Assembly: GCA_016874535.1 (NCBI GenBank)
Contig: VGUA01000021.1
Location: forward strand, 1 to 33,349
Direction: 5' to 3'
From: Gammaproteobacteria bacterium
GTDB lineage: Bacteria > Pseudomonadota > Gammaproteobacteria > Ga0077536
Length of the DNA stretch: 33,349 nt
Made by a program: the position numbers and the translations under genes. Each line of letters opens with the position of its first letter. Positions within the stretch are counted from its first letter, which is position 1. Under the pieces are notes generated by a model, which worked only from the letters and a program-made list of their open reading frames with translations, was not told the origin of the DNA and ran no database searches. Shown piece after piece: positions 1 through 8,884 of the stretch.

Positions 1-38
1 ACTCATGCCGCGCCGGCACCAGCAAGACACGGAGCATC

Positions 39-1475
39 ATGGCCTACGGAATCCTCTCTTTTGGCGCCTATGTGCCAACCCTGCGCATTCCGCGCAAAGC
101 CATCGCCGAGGCCATGGCCTGGGCCTCGCCTGCCCTCAAGGGACTTGCGAAAGGCGAGCGCGCCTTCGCCAACTGGGACGAAGACAGCATCACGCTGGCC
201 GTGGAGGCCGCACGTGACTGCCTGCGCGGAGTTGCCGAACGACCCGACCAGATTCAGCTTGCCTCAACCACCTTGCCCTTCGCGGACCGCAGCAACAGTG
301 GTGTGGTGGCCGATGCACTGCTGTGCGCGGAGCGCACGACCACCGAGGATCTCGCCGGCAGCCGCCGCGCGGCGACCAGTGCGCTCGTCCGTCTCGGGCA
401 TAACCCGGGGCCCCGCAGCACCTTGCTGCTGGCGGCCGACTGTCGCGACGCCCGCCCTGCGAGCGTGCAGGAGATGAACTACGGTCATGGCGCCGCTGCA
501 CTCCTGGTGGGGCAGGGCGAGCCCATCGCACTGATCAAGGGGGCTGCCTCCTGGCACGACGACATGGTCGACCAGTACCGCGCTGCCGATACCGATTACG
601 ACTATGTGCTGGAAGAGCGCTGGATTCGCGAGGAGGGCTACAACAAGCTGGTGCCGAAGGCAGTCGCCGCGGCGCTCGCAGAGGCCGGCCTCGACATCGG
701 CGAAATCCACCGGGTGGTGTTTCCGGCCTCCAGCGCCACGGCGAAAGGGGTGGCCAAGGCCATCCGCGCCAACCCTGACCTGTTCATCGATCCCTTGCTC
801 GCCAACTGCGGGGACTGTGGCACGGCCCAACCACTGCTGCTGCTCGCGCACGCGCTGGAGACCGCCGTGGCGGGCGAGAAGATTCTGGTCATCGGGTTCG
901 GCCAGGGTGCGGACGCCCTGGTGCTGGAAACGACACCGCGGCTGGCCGAAGTGCAGTCCGCTCACGGTCCAGCCGCCTATATTGCACAACGCCGGGTCTG
1001 TCCCGCCTACACGCAGTTCCTGTCGCTGCGCAGCCGCCTCGAGGTGGACTTCGGGCTGCGGGCGGAGCGCGACAACCGTACCGCCCAGTCCGCTTTCTAC
1101 CGGCGCCGCAAAGACATTACCGGCATGGTGGGGGGGCGCTGTACCCGCTGCAACACACTGCAATATCCTCGCTCCCAGGTCTGCGTGAAATGCGGCGAGA
1201 TGGAGACCCAGCAGGACGAGAGCCTGTCCGCACTCCAGGGACGCGTGAAGTCCTATACCGAAGACTGGCTGGCCTACACGCCGCTGCCGCCGTACATCTA
1301 TGGCAACGTCGAGTTTCCGGATGGCGCCAACTGTATGCTGGAATTCACGGATTTCGCGCCGGGTGAGGTGAAGGTGGGCAGCAGCGTGCGGATGGTTTTC
1401 CGGATCAAGGACTTTGACCCCAAGCGCCACTTCAGAAGATATTTCTGGAAACCCGCGCCGCTCTCCGGCGCCTGA
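39..1475 (+). CDS. HMG-CoA synthase-like protein fused to a DUF35 zinc-ribbon/OB-fold domain
   Basis: The 478-residue protein has a thiolase-fold, HMG-CoA-synthase-like core (about residues 1-330). A C-terminal DUF35 module follows: a zinc ribbon with C368-x2-C371 and C382-x2-C385, then an OB-fold (about 390-470). DUF35 proteins are acyl-CoA-binding partners of thiolase-fold enzymes. In archaea, separate thiolase, DUF35 and HMG-CoA synthase subunits form a channelling complex, and here two of those parts are fused and lie 22 bases before a thiolase. The canonical catalytic residues look absent: the nucleophile region (104-115, DLAGSRRAATSA) has no cysteine, and the segment where the catalytic His is expected reads FPASSATAKG. 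The protein may therefore be a scaffold or CoA shuttle rather than a true synthase. The ATG at 39 follows CGGAG. The family assignment is firm and the reaction is not known. Confidence 0.85.
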   Translation: MAYGILSFGAYVPTLRIPRKAIAEAMAWASPALKGLAKGERAFANWDEDSITLAVEAARDCLRGVAERPDQIQLASTTLPFADRSNSGVVADALLCAERTTTEDLAGSRRAATSALVRLGHNPGPRSTLLLAADCRDARPASVQEMNYGHGAAALLVGQGEPIALIKGAASWHDDMVDQYRAADTDYDYVLEERWIREEGYNKLVPKAVAAALAEAGLDIGEIHRVVFPASSATAKGVAKAIRANPDLFIDPLLANCGDCGTAQPLLLLAHALETAVAGEKILVIGFGQGADALVLETTPRLAEVQSAHGPAAYIAQRRVCPAYTQFLSLRSRLEVDFGLRAERDNRTAQSAFYRRRKDITGMVGGRCTRCNTLQYPRSQVCVKCGEMETQQDESLSALQGRVKSYTEDWLAYTPLPPYIYGNVEFPDGANCMLEFTDFAPGEVKVGSSVRMVFRIKDFDPKRHFRRYFWKPAPLSGA

Positions 1476-1497
1476 AACAGCAACGAGGTACCGCATC

Positions 1498-2700
1498 ATG
1501 GCCAAAGGCATCAGGGACAAGGTCGCCATCATCGGCATGGGCTGCAGCCGTTTCGGCGAGCGCTGGGACTGTGGACCGGAGGAACTGATCCTCGAGGCCT
1601 TCAAGGAGGCGCTCGCGGACGCAGGGATCACCCGCGACGAAATCGAGATGGCCTGGCTCGGCCTTTTCTACCAGGAACAGAGCGCCGGGAAGTCGGCGCT
1701 GCCGCTCAGCCTGTCCCTGCGTCTGAACAACATCCCGGTGACCCGGGTAGAGAACATGTGCGCCACAGGCACTGAGGCCTTGCGCGGTGCGGTGTACGCC
1801 GTGGCTGCCGGCGCCTGCGACATCGCACTCGCAGTGGGCGTGGAAAAACTCAAGGACACGGGTTACGCAGGTCTGCCCGAGCGCACGAAGGGCACTTTTG
1901 ACGACCTCTGGCTGCCCAATGCCACTGCGCCGGGCGCCTTTGCCCAGCTGGCGAGCGCCTATGCCGCCAAGCACCGGGTGGACATGCAAGACCTCAAGCG
2001 CGCCATGGCTCATATCTCGGTCAAAAGCCACGCCAATGGCTCGCTCAACCCCAAGGCTCACCTGCGGCGGACGATCACCGAAGAGGAAGCCTTGAACGCC
2101 GGGATGGTCGCCTACCCCCTCGGGCTCATGGACTGCTGCGGCGTCAGTGATGGCGCGGCCTGTGCGATCGTCACCAGCGTGGAAAAGGCCCGCGAGATGG
2201 GCTTGAAGGACATGGTCACGGTCAAGGCCATGCAGCTCGCACCCAGCAATGGCTTCGAGATGTCCAATACCGGGTGGGACGGCAGCTACCTGCACACCAC
2301 GAGAGTCGCGGCCCAGCGCGCCTATGCCGAGGCCGGGGTCACGGATCCCCGCCGGCAGATCAACATGATGGAGGTCCATGACTGCTTCTCGGTGACCGAG
2401 CTGGTGGTGATGGAGGATCTCGGTATTTCGCCCGAAGGTGGCGCCATCAAGGACGTGATGGACGGAGTCTTCGACAAGGATGGTGCCATCCCCTGCCAGA
2501 TCGACGGGGGGCTGAAGTGCTTCGGCCATCCCATCGGAGCAAGCGGGCTGCGCATGGCCTACGAGATGTACCTGCAGCTGCTCGGGCGAGCCGGGGATCG
2601 TCAACTGAAGCACCCGAGCCTGGGCCTCACCCACAATCTGGGCGGGCATCCTTTCCGCAACGTGGCCAGCGTCTCCGTATTCGGACTGCATTCGGCTTGA
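1498..2700 (+). CDS. Thiolase family protein (SCP-x/acetyl-CoA acetyltransferase type)
   Basis: The 400-residue protein starts at the ATG at 1498, giving MAKGIRDKVAIIGMG; an earlier in-frame ATG at 1414 lies inside the previous gene. Thiolase landmarks are all present: nucleophile C88 in ENMCATGTEAL, H294 in the HDCF box, and C341/H344 in LKCFGHPIGASG. It should form or cleave a beta-ketoacyl-CoA. The HDCF and GGLKCFGHP motifs place it with SCP-x-like and archaeal-type thiolases that work with DUF35 proteins, and the gene just upstream carries such a domain. The two products plausibly form one complex. Chain length and direction of the reaction cannot be told, but the neighbouring dehydrogenase and hydratase favour a degradative role. 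Confidence 0.93.
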   Translation: MAKGIRDKVAIIGMGCSRFGERWDCGPEELILEAFKEALADAGITRDEIEMAWLGLFYQEQSAGKSALPLSLSLRLNNIPVTRVENMCATGTEALRGAVYAVAAGACDIALAVGVEKLKDTGYAGLPERTKGTFDDLWLPNATAPGAFAQLASAYAAKHRVDMQDLKRAMAHISVKSHANGSLNPKAHLRRTITEEEALNAGMVAYPLGLMDCCGVSDGAACAIVTSVEKAREMGLKDMVTVKAMQLAPSNGFEMSNTGWDGSYLHTTRVAAQRAYAEAGVTDPRRQINMMEVHDCFSVTELVVMEDLGISPEGGAIKDVMDGVFDKDGAIPCQIDGGLKCFGHPIGASGLRMAYEMYLQLLGRAGDRQLKHPSLGLTHNLGGHPFRNVASVSVFGLHSA

Positions 2701-2744
2701 GACTGATCACCCCATACACACAGCACATGAGCATGAGGTAGCAG

Positions 2745-3896
2745 ATGGACATGAAGACACGAGTGAACGGCTGGGAGTCCCCGGATCACGAGTTGTATCG
2801 CACTACCGTGCGACGTTTCATCGAAGCGGAATTTGTGCCGCATCGTGAAAAGTGGATAGAGCAGGGCTACTGCGACAAGTCCGCCTGGCTCAAGGCGGGC
2901 GAAGTCGGCCTGCTGTGCCCGGACATTCCGGCCGAATGGGGCGGTGGTGGCTGCGACTTCGGCTTCGATGCCATCGTCTACGAGGAACTCATGCGGGCTG
3001 GCATCACGAGCTTCGGCTCCGGCATCCAGAGCATCGTCGCCCACTATCTGGTGGTGTATGGCACCGAGGCCCAGAAGCAGAAGTACCTGCCAGCCATGGC
3101 GCGGGGAGAGATCATCACTTCCATCGCCATGACCGAGCCCGGCACCGGTTCGGATCTGCAAGCGGTCAAAACCCGTGCGGTGCGTGACGGCGATCATTAC
3201 GTGGTCAACGGGTCCAAGACCTTCATCACCAACGGCTACAACGCCGACCTGATCGTGCTGGTGTGCAAGACCAACCCGGCCGAGCGGGCCAAGGGCATCT
3301 CCCTGCTGTGCGTGGAGACCCGGGATCTGGAAGGTTTTCGACGGGGCAAGCCGCTGAAGAAGATCGGCCAGAAAGGCCAGGACACCTGTGAGCTCTTCTT
3401 CACGGATTGCCGCATTCCCGTACAGAACCTGCTGGGCGGGCAGGAAGGTCAGGGTTTCTTCCAGCTCATGAACCAGCTGGGGCGTGAGCGTCTCATCATC
3501 GCCATCTCCGCGGTGGCGAGCATGGAAGCCTGTGTGGCGGCCACCACGGACTACATCAAGCAACGCGAGGCCTTCGGCCGCAAACTGGTGGATTTCCAGA
3601 CGGCGAAGTTCACGGTGGTGGAATGCAAGACGGAAACCCGCATTGCCCGCGTGTACGTGGACAAGTGCATCGAGCAGCTGATCGCCGGTGAACTCAGCAA
3701 TGAAGATGCTTCAATGGCCAAATACTGGTGTACCGAAAAGGCCTTTGATATCGCCCATCGCTGCCTGCAGCTCCATGGAGGCTATGGCTACATCATGGAT
3801 TATCCGATCGCGCATTATTTCGCGGATGCCCGGGTCGGCATGATTTATGGCGGCAGCAATGAAATCATGAAGGAGCTCATCTCCCGCTCACTGTAG
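2745..3896 (+). CDS. Acyl-CoA dehydrogenase
   Basis: This 383-residue protein is a standard-length FAD-dependent acyl-CoA dehydrogenase, which introduces a 2,3-double bond and passes electrons to ETF. The FAD/substrate region reads AMTEPGTGSDL, and the C-terminal part has LHGGYGYIMDYP followed by YGGSNEIM. The usual medium-chain catalytic Glu (YEGT box) is Gly here. A Glu in the helix-G motif GRERLIIA (E248) is the likely base, as in isovaleryl- and long-chain acyl-CoA dehydrogenases, which hints at a branched or bulky substrate. The ATG at 2745 follows a GAGG-type ribosome site; a second ATG at 2751 is possible. It sits between the thiolase and the CoA ligase in the same operon. Confidence 0.95.
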   Translation: MDMKTRVNGWESPDHELYRTTVRRFIEAEFVPHREKWIEQGYCDKSAWLKAGEVGLLCPDIPAEWGGGGCDFGFDAIVYEELMRAGITSFGSGIQSIVAHYLVVYGTEAQKQKYLPAMARGEIITSIAMTEPGTGSDLQAVKTRAVRDGDHYVVNGSKTFITNGYNADLIVLVCKTNPAERAKGISLLCVETRDLEGFRRGKPLKKIGQKGQDTCELFFTDCRIPVQNLLGGQEGQGFFQLMNQLGRERLIIAISAVASMEACVAATTDYIKQREAFGRKLVDFQTAKFTVVECKTETRIARVYVDKCIEQLIAGELSNEDASMAKYWCTEKAFDIAHRCLQLHGGYGYIMDYPIAHYFADARVGMIYGGSNEIMKELISRSL

Positions 3897-3915
3897 GCGG
3901 GCAGCAGGCCGACCG

Positions 3916-5406
3916 ATGTCCCAGCACAATCTTTATCTCGCGTACGCGGAGCACTTCCCCTCCGCGGACGCCGAATTCCTGCGCACCGAAACCGGCCATT
4001 GCGAGACCTACGGGGATCTCGACCTGCGCTCAGCCCAGATGGCCCACTGTCTGTTGCAGCAGGGCCTGAAGGCGGGTGACCGCGTCACCGTGCAATGCGA
4101 GAAGTCCCCCGAATTCATTCATCTCTACCTGGCCTGCCTGCGCGCCGGGCTGGTGTTTCATCCGCTCAACCCCGGCTACCCGGCCGCCGAGGTGGAGTAT
4201 TTCGTGCAGGATGCGGCACCGGGATTGATCCTGGGTGATGCATCCACTCTCGAGGGCCTGGCCAGTGCGGCCTCGAGGCACGGTAAGGCACGGGTGATGG
4301 AGCTCGAGGGGCTGGCCGACGCCAGTCGCAACGCACCGGAGACCTTTGCCACCGTCGCCTGCCAGCCGGATGCCCTTGCGGCACTGCTGTATTCCTCCGG
4401 CACGACCGGCAAGCCCAAGGGCATCATGCTGAGCCACCACAATCTGGCCTTCAATGCGCGTGCCCTCAGCAAGGCCTGGGGCTTCACGCATGAAGACGTG
4501 CTGCTGCACCTGCTGCCGCTCTTTCACGTCCATGGGCTCTTCATTGCGTTGGGCTGCATCTTGATGTCCGGCTCGCGCATGCTGTTCGGCACAAAGTTCG
4601 AGGTGGCCAGGGCACTTGCCTGGCTCCCCGAGGCCACAGTGATGATGGGAGTGCCGACCTACTACACGCGCCTGCTCGGAAGCCCGGACCTGAACCGGGA
4701 TCTCGTGCAGGGGATACGTCTGTTCACCAGCGGCTCGGCCCCCCTGCTTGCCGAAACCTGGCATGCCTTCCGGGAACGGACCGGCCACGAGGTGCTGGAA
4801 CGCTATGGCATGACCGAGACCAGCATCATCGCCACCAACCCTCTGCAGGGAGAGCGGCGCCCCGGTTCGGTGGGGCCTGCGCTGGAAGGCGTGGAGATTC
4901 GCATCGTGGACGACGCGGAAACGGTGTTGCCTGTTGGCACCACCGGGCATGTGCAGGTGCGCGGCGACAGCGTCTTCAAGGGTTACTGGGGGATGTCGGA
5001 AAAAACCCGTGCGGATATCCTCCCCGAAGGCTGGTTCCGCACTGGCGATGACGGAGTGCTCGATGCCCGGGGCTATCTCACCCTGGTGGGGCGGGCCAAG
5101 GATCTCATCATCACCGGTGGACTCAATGTCTATCCCAGCGAGGTGGAGACCGTACTCGACGAGGTGCCAGGGGTGCTGGAATCCGCCGTGATTGGCCTGC
5201 CGCACGAGGATTTCGGCGAGCAGGTGGTGGGCGTGGTCGTGCTGAAGCCCGGCGCAAGCTGGGATGAGCAGGCCGCGCGCAACCATCTGCGCGCCCAGCT
5301 GGCGGCCTTCAAGTGCCCCAAACTCTACCGCGTGGTGCAGGAACTGCCCCGCAATGCCATGGGCAAGGTGCAGAAAAACCTGCTCCGCGACACACACTCA
5401 AACTGA
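3916..5406 (+). CDS. AMP-dependent acyl-CoA synthetase, malonyl-CoA synthetase (MatB)-like
   Basis: The 496-residue protein is an ANL-family adenylating enzyme that activates a carboxylic acid with ATP and CoA. It has the P-loop [11 protein letters not shown] (about 159-169), the adenylate motif ERYGMTET (about 295-302), a TGDDG hinge region and the C-terminal lysine K484 in NAMGKVQKN. Several stretches resemble MatB malonyl/methylmalonyl-CoA synthetases as I recall them: [22 protein letters not shown], the ERYGMTET context and MGKVQKN. That suggests a small dicarboxylic or branched acid substrate, but specificity is not proven. It starts 19 bases after the dehydrogenase and is followed by a hydratase and a CoA-ester lyase that would act on dicarboxyl-CoA compounds. 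Confidence 0.88.
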   Translation: MSQHNLYLAYAEHFPSADAEFLRTETGHCETYGDLDLRSAQMAHCLLQQGLKAGDRVTVQCEKSPEFIHLYLACLRAGLVFHPLNPGYPAAEVEYFVQDAAPGLILGDASTLEGLASAASRHGKARVMELEGLADASRNAPETFATVACQPDALAALLYSSGTTGKPKGIMLSHHNLAFNARALSKAWGFTHEDVLLHLLPLFHVHGLFIALGCILMSGSRMLFGTKFEVARALAWLPEATVMMGVPTYYTRLLGSPDLNRDLVQGIRLFTSGSAPLLAETWHAFRERTGHEVLERYGMTETSIIATNPLQGERRPGSVGPALEGVEIRIVDDAETVLPVGTTGHVQVRGDSVFKGYWGMSEKTRADILPEGWFRTGDDGVLDARGYLTLVGRAKDLIITGGLNVYPSEVETVLDEVPGVLESAVIGLPHEDFGEQVVGVVVLKPGASWDEQAARNHLRAQLAAFKCPKLYRVVQELPRNAMGKVQKNLLRDTHSN

Positions 5407-5432
5407 CAACGAACGACCGACGGAGGGACTGC

Positions 5433-5888
5433 ATGGCCGGACTGTATTTCGAGGAATTCGAGGTGGGGCAGGTTTTCCACCATCCCATTCATCGCACCGT
5501 GACCGAGATGGACAACGTGCTGTTCTCGGGCCTCACTCACAATCCGGCGCGCCTGCATCTGGATGAACAGTACTGCAAGGAGCATACGGAATTCGGCCAG
5601 CGTATCCTGAACAGCGCCTTCACCCTGGCACTGATGGTGGGCGTCTCGGTCTATGAGACCACGCTCGGGACCACCGTCGGTAACCTTGGCTGGGATGAAG
5701 TGCGTTTTCCCAAGCCCGTTTTCCATGGGGATACCCTGCGTTTCGAATCCGAAGTGCTCGAAAAGCGCGAATCGCGCTCGCGCCCTCAGAACGGCATCGT
5801 GATCTTCGCCCATCGCGGTTACAACCAGCATGGGGACCTCATCGCCTCCTGCAAACGCACCGGCCTGATGCTGAGGAAGCCGGCATGA
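5433..5888 (+). CDS. MaoC-family dehydratase (mesaconyl-CoA-hydratase-like)
   Basis: A 151-residue single-hotdog MaoC-type hydratase, starting at the ATG at 5433 after CGGAGGGA. The active-site segment is [12 protein letters not shown] (36-47). H42 matches the catalytic His, but N37 stands where classical (R)-enoyl-CoA hydratases carry Asp. As I recall, the same change occurs in the mesaconyl-CoA-hydratase-like branch, which also shares the [17 protein letters not shown] type of helix. The gene overlaps the CitE-like lyase by 4 bases (ATGA), so the two are translationally coupled. Hydration of an unsaturated dicarboxyl-CoA followed by lyase cleavage is the natural reading. Confidence 0.9.
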   Translation: MAGLYFEEFEVGQVFHHPIHRTVTEMDNVLFSGLTHNPARLHLDEQYCKEHTEFGQRILNSAFTLALMVGVSVYETTLGTTVGNLGWDEVRFPKPVFHGDTLRFESEVLEKRESRSRPQNGIVIFAHRGYNQHGDLIASCKRTGLMLRKPA

Positions 5889-6766
5889 AAATTCTGCGCT
5901 CCATGCTGTTCGTGCCAGCCGACAGCGAGAAAAAAATGGGCAAGGCCGCCTCGGTAGGCGCCGATGCCCTCATCCTCGATCTGGAAGACTCGGTGGCGGC
6001 GGTGCGTCGTCCCGTGGCACGCCAGATGGCGCTTGAATATCTTCGCTCGGCAGACAGGACCAAGGGCGAGCTCTGGGTCCGCATGAACCCGCTGGACTCT
6101 GCAGACGCACTGGCCGACCTCGCGGCCGTGGTGGCGGGTCGCCCGGATGGCATCGCGTTGCCAAAATGCGATGGCCCGCATCACGTGCATCAGCTTGATC
6201 ACTATCTTCAGGCGCTGGAGACGCAGGCAGGCATTCCGGTGGGCTCGATAGGCATCACTGCCATCGCGACGGAAACTGCTGCAGCACCCTTCACCCTTGG
6301 GCAGTACAAGGGCGCACCGCGCCTGCGCATCCTGACCTGGGGCGCGGAAGATCTCGGCGCGGCGCTGGGGGCAAGCTCCAACAAGGATGAACACGGTGCC
6401 TATACCGCGCCCTATGTGCTTGCGCGGTCGCTGTGCTTGTTTGGTGCGCACGCGGCAGGTGTACAGGGGCTCGACACGGTGCAGCCGGATTTTCGCGCAC
6501 CCGACAAGCTGCTGCGCGAATGCAATGAGGCGCGCCGTGACGGCTTCCTCGGCAAGATTGCGATTCACCCCGATCAGGTGGCGGTAATCAACGAGGCCTT
6601 CACGCCTTCGGCGGCTGAAATTGCGCATGCCCAGGCAGTGATCGCAGCCTTTGCTGCCAACCCGGAAGCGGGCACCTTGAGCCTCGACGGCAAGATGATC
6701 GACATGCCTCACCTCAAGCAGGCCGAGCGCGTGATGTCGATTGCGCGCCAGGCGGGCGCGCTGTGA
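5885..6766 (+). CDS. CoA-ester lyase of the CitE/HpcH family (malyl/citramalyl-CoA lyase-like)
   Basis: The 293-residue TIM-barrel lyase belongs to the CitE-like family, whose members cleave malyl-CoA, citramalyl-CoA or beta-methylmalyl-CoA into a keto acid and a shorter acyl-CoA. Visible landmarks are [13 protein letters not shown] at the N terminus, DLEDSV (32-37), R66 in WVRMNP, the Mg ligand E130 in IATETAAA, and D156 in [13 protein letters not shown]. No citF or citD (citrate lyase alpha and acyl-carrier subunits) lies nearby, so it is not a citrate lyase subunit but a stand-alone lyase. The coupled MaoC gene upstream would supply the hydroxyacyl-CoA. The exact substrate is unknown. Confidence 0.9.
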   Translation: MKILRSMLFVPADSEKKMGKAASVGADALILDLEDSVAAVRRPVARQMALEYLRSADRTKGELWVRMNPLDSADALADLAAVVAGRPDGIALPKCDGPHHVHQLDHYLQALETQAGIPVGSIGITAIATETAAAPFTLGQYKGAPRLRILTWGAEDLGAALGASSNKDEHGAYTAPYVLARSLCLFGAHAAGVQGLDTVQPDFRAPDKLLRECNEARRDGFLGKIAIHPDQVAVINEAFTPSAAEIAHAQAVIAAFAANPEAGTLSLDGKMIDMPHLKQAERVMSIARQAGAL

Positions 6767-6773
6767 TTCAGGC

Positions 6774-7211
6774 ATGAGTGCACCACAGACTTCCGAACGG
6801 CCGGATTTCCCGGCCCTCGTCCCGCTCGGGGCCAGCCATCAGACCTCGCTGGTCGTAAGTCATTCACTGACGGTACAGGCCACGGTGCCCGCGCTGCCGC
6901 CGGTGTATGCCACGCCGCACATGGTCATGGCGATGGAAATTGCCTGCTCTGATTTGCTGGGGGGCTTCCTTCCCCCGGATTGGGTGTCGGTGGGTGCCTT
7001 GGTCAATGTGAAGCACCTCGCAGCGACGCCGGAGGGTTTTACCGTGACGGTTACGGCACGGGTGGTGGAGGTCACAAAGAATCTCGTCACTTTCGAGGTG
7101 GAGGCGCACGACGGCGTCGATCTCATCGGCAAGGGCCAACATTCCCGCGCGCCCATCCAGAACGAACGCTTCATGGCTGGCGTGGCGCGCAAGCAGGCAC
7201 AAAAACCATGA
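6774..7211 (+). CDS. Hotdog-fold thioesterase, fluoroacetyl-CoA thioesterase (FlK)-like
   Basis: A 145-residue hotdog thioesterase starting at the ATG at 6774, 7 bases after the lyase stop. T47, E55 and H81 have the same spacing (8 and 26 residues) as the FlK triad Thr42/Glu50/His76, in the contexts YATPHMVMAMEIA and VNVKHLAATP. Members of this group hydrolyse short acyl-CoAs, or the protein may simply release CoA from a pathway intermediate. Nothing points to fluoroacetate itself. Its stop overlaps the panB-like start by 4 bases (ATGA), so expression of the pair is coupled. A second thioesterase (TesB type) ends the operon. Confidence 0.87.
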   Translation: MSAPQTSERPDFPALVPLGASHQTSLVVSHSLTVQATVPALPPVYATPHMVMAMEIACSDLLGGFLPPDWVSVGALVNVKHLAATPEGFTVTVTARVVEVTKNLVTFEVEAHDGVDLIGKGQHSRAPIQNERFMAGVARKQAQKP

Positions 7212-8026
7212 GCACACATGCCACCAACACTGCCAAGGTCACCACCCAGACCTTGCGTCAGATGAAGGAGCGCGGTGAGCGCATCTGCTCCCTCACCGCC
7301 TATGACGCCGCGTTCGCGCGGGTGCTGGACGAAGCCGGCTGTGATTTCATCCTCATGGGCGATTCGGTCGGCATGGTGGTGCAAGGACATGCCAGCACCA
7401 TCCCTGTGACCATGGATGAGATCATCTATCACACCCGGATGGTGGCCCGGGGTGCCTCCCGGGCGCTCATCATGGCCGACATGCCTTTCATGAGTTATCA
7501 CTCGGCCAACGACTGCATGCACAACGCCGCGCGCCTGATGAAGGAAGGCGGGGCGGAGATGGTCAAGCTCGAGTGGGGTGCGCTGCAGCTCGACATGGTG
7601 GCGCGGCTCACCGAGTGTGGCATCCCGGTCTGCGCGCACCTCGGGCTCACGCCGCAGGCCATCTTCAAGATGGGGAGCTACCGGGTACAGGGACGCCAAC
7701 ATGACACCGCGACGCGCATGATTGAGGATGCGCGCGCGTTGGAGGCCGCGGGCGCCGACATGCTGCTGCTGGAATGCGTGCCGATGGCACTTGCGGAGGA
7801 GATCACTCGCGCTGCGAAAGTCCCGGTGATCGGAATCGGCGCTGGCCCCGGAGTGGACGGGCAGATTCTGGTGCTCTACGACATCCTCGACATCGCGCCG
7901 GGCAAGCGCACCCGCTTCTCCCGCAACTACATGGAGGGCGCGGGCAGCATCCATGATGCCATCGGCAACTATGTGCGGGATGTGAAATCAGGCGCCTTCC
8001 CCACGCCCGACTACGCCTTCACCTGA
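7208..8026 (+). CDS. panB: 3-methyl-2-oxobutanoate hydroxymethyltransferase family protein (PanB-like)
   Basis: The 272-residue protein is a full-length ketopantoate hydroxymethyltransferase homologue. The Mg ligands D52 (MGDSVG), D91 (MADMPF) and E122 (KLEWG, usually KLEGG) and the catalytic E189 (LLECVP) are present, as are AHLGLTPQ, YRVQGR and GIGAGPGVDGQ. PanB transfers a hydroxymethyl group between methylene-tetrahydrofolate and a 2-keto acid. No panC or panD lies nearby; instead the gene is wedged with 4- and 1-base overlaps between two thioesterases in a CoA-catabolic operon. It could be the housekeeping enzyme caught in the operon, or a paralogue acting on a branched keto acid. The family call is strong and the role is uncertain. 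Confidence 0.93.
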   Translation: MSTHATNTAKVTTQTLRQMKERGERICSLTAYDAAFARVLDEAGCDFILMGDSVGMVVQGHASTIPVTMDEIIYHTRMVARGASRALIMADMPFMSYHSANDCMHNAARLMKEGGAEMVKLEWGALQLDMVARLTECGIPVCAHLGLTPQAIFKMGSYRVQGRQHDTATRMIEDARALEAAGADMLLLECVPMALAEEITRAAKVPVIGIGAGPGVDGQILVLYDILDIAPGKRTRFSRNYMEGAGSIHDAIGNYVRDVKSGAFPTPDYAFT

Positions 8027-8880
8027 TGAATCCGGTACTCGCGACTTTCATCCAGCAGCTCGCGCTGGAGAAACTGGAAGAGAACCTCTTCCGCGGTGCG
8101 ATTGGGGACACCCTCATCAAGCGCGTCTATGGCGGCAAGGTGCTGGGTGAGGCGAGTACGGCAGCCCAGCTCACCGTGGAACCGGACCGCGCCTTGCATT
8201 CCCTGCACGCCTATTTCCTGCGCGAGGCGGACTCCCGCTCACCGGTTGTCTATTCGGTCGATCGCAGCCGCGACGGCAAGAGTTTCTCAGCGCGCCGGGT
8301 GACGGCCATCCAGCACGGTCAGCCGATTTTCACGCTCGAAGCGTCTTTCCATCGCACCGAGAGCGGCATCGAATACCAGCGTAATTGTCCTCCCGTGCCA
8401 CCACCTGAAGCAGTGCCTCCGGTGGTGTGGAGCCAGGACCGGATCGAGAATTTTCCGCCGCGCCTGCAACGCATGGTACGGGTGGTGGCGCCGTTCGAGA
8501 TCCGCGCCTTGGAGACCCGCGAGGGCGGGCGGGATGCCGAGGGCACGCCGATTCGCCGCGCCTGGGTGCGGGCCATCGATGTGCTGCCCGACAATCCCGC
8601 CCTGCATCGCGCGATGCTTGCCTATCTCTCGGACTACGGCCTCATCTGGACCTTGCTGGCCCATCATGGCTTCCAGATCACCAATGAGAATCTGGTGGTG
8701 GCGAGCCTCGATCATGCGATGTGGTTCCATCGCCCCTTCCGCATGGACGAGTGGCTGCTCTATTACTGCGAGGGTGTCTCCTCGGCCGGTGCCCGCGGCC
8801 TGGCTCGCGGTACCTTCTACAATCAGGCAGGCGAGCTGGTTGTGTCGGTGGCCCAGGAAGGCCTGATGCGCGTGATCTGA
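8026..8880 (+). CDS. tesB: Acyl-CoA thioesterase II (TesB family)
   Basis: The 284-residue double-hotdog thioesterase matches TesB in length and architecture. D203 (LSDYG), S227 (VASLDHAMWFHRPF) and Q277 (AQEGLMR) coincide with the E. coli TesB triad Asp204/Thr228/Gln278. The N-terminal half carries YGGKVLGEASTAA and LHAYFLREAD. It hydrolyses medium- to long-chain or branched acyl-CoAs in the cytoplasm. The ATG at 8026 shares one base with the panB stop (TGATG). It is the last gene of the plus-strand operon and ends 4 bases before the convergent transporter gene; no terminator hairpin is visible in that gap. Confidence 0.95.
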   Translation: MNPVLATFIQQLALEKLEENLFRGAIGDTLIKRVYGGKVLGEASTAAQLTVEPDRALHSLHAYFLREADSRSPVVYSVDRSRDGKSFSARRVTAIQHGQPIFTLEASFHRTESGIEYQRNCPPVPPPEAVPPVVWSQDRIENFPPRLQRMVRVVAPFEIRALETREGGRDAEGTPIRRAWVRAIDVLPDNPALHRAMLAYLSDYGLIWTLLAHHGFQITNENLVVASLDHAMWFHRPFRMDEWLLYYCEGVSSAGARGLARGTFYNQAGELVVSVAQEGLMRVI

Positions 8881-8884
8881 GCGA

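Noticed and set aside
39-1475. Genuine HMG-CoA synthase
   Set aside because: The nucleophile Cys and the catalytic His are not visible where expected, and a DUF35 domain is fused; the name would overstate the function.
264-2691. Long open frames on the minus strand (264-1631 and 1432-2691) opposite the first two genes
   Set aside because: Their translations have no recognisable domains and lie antisense to clear family members. High GC content makes long antisense frames common; the same holds for 4030-5397, 19796-21268 and 30501-32078.
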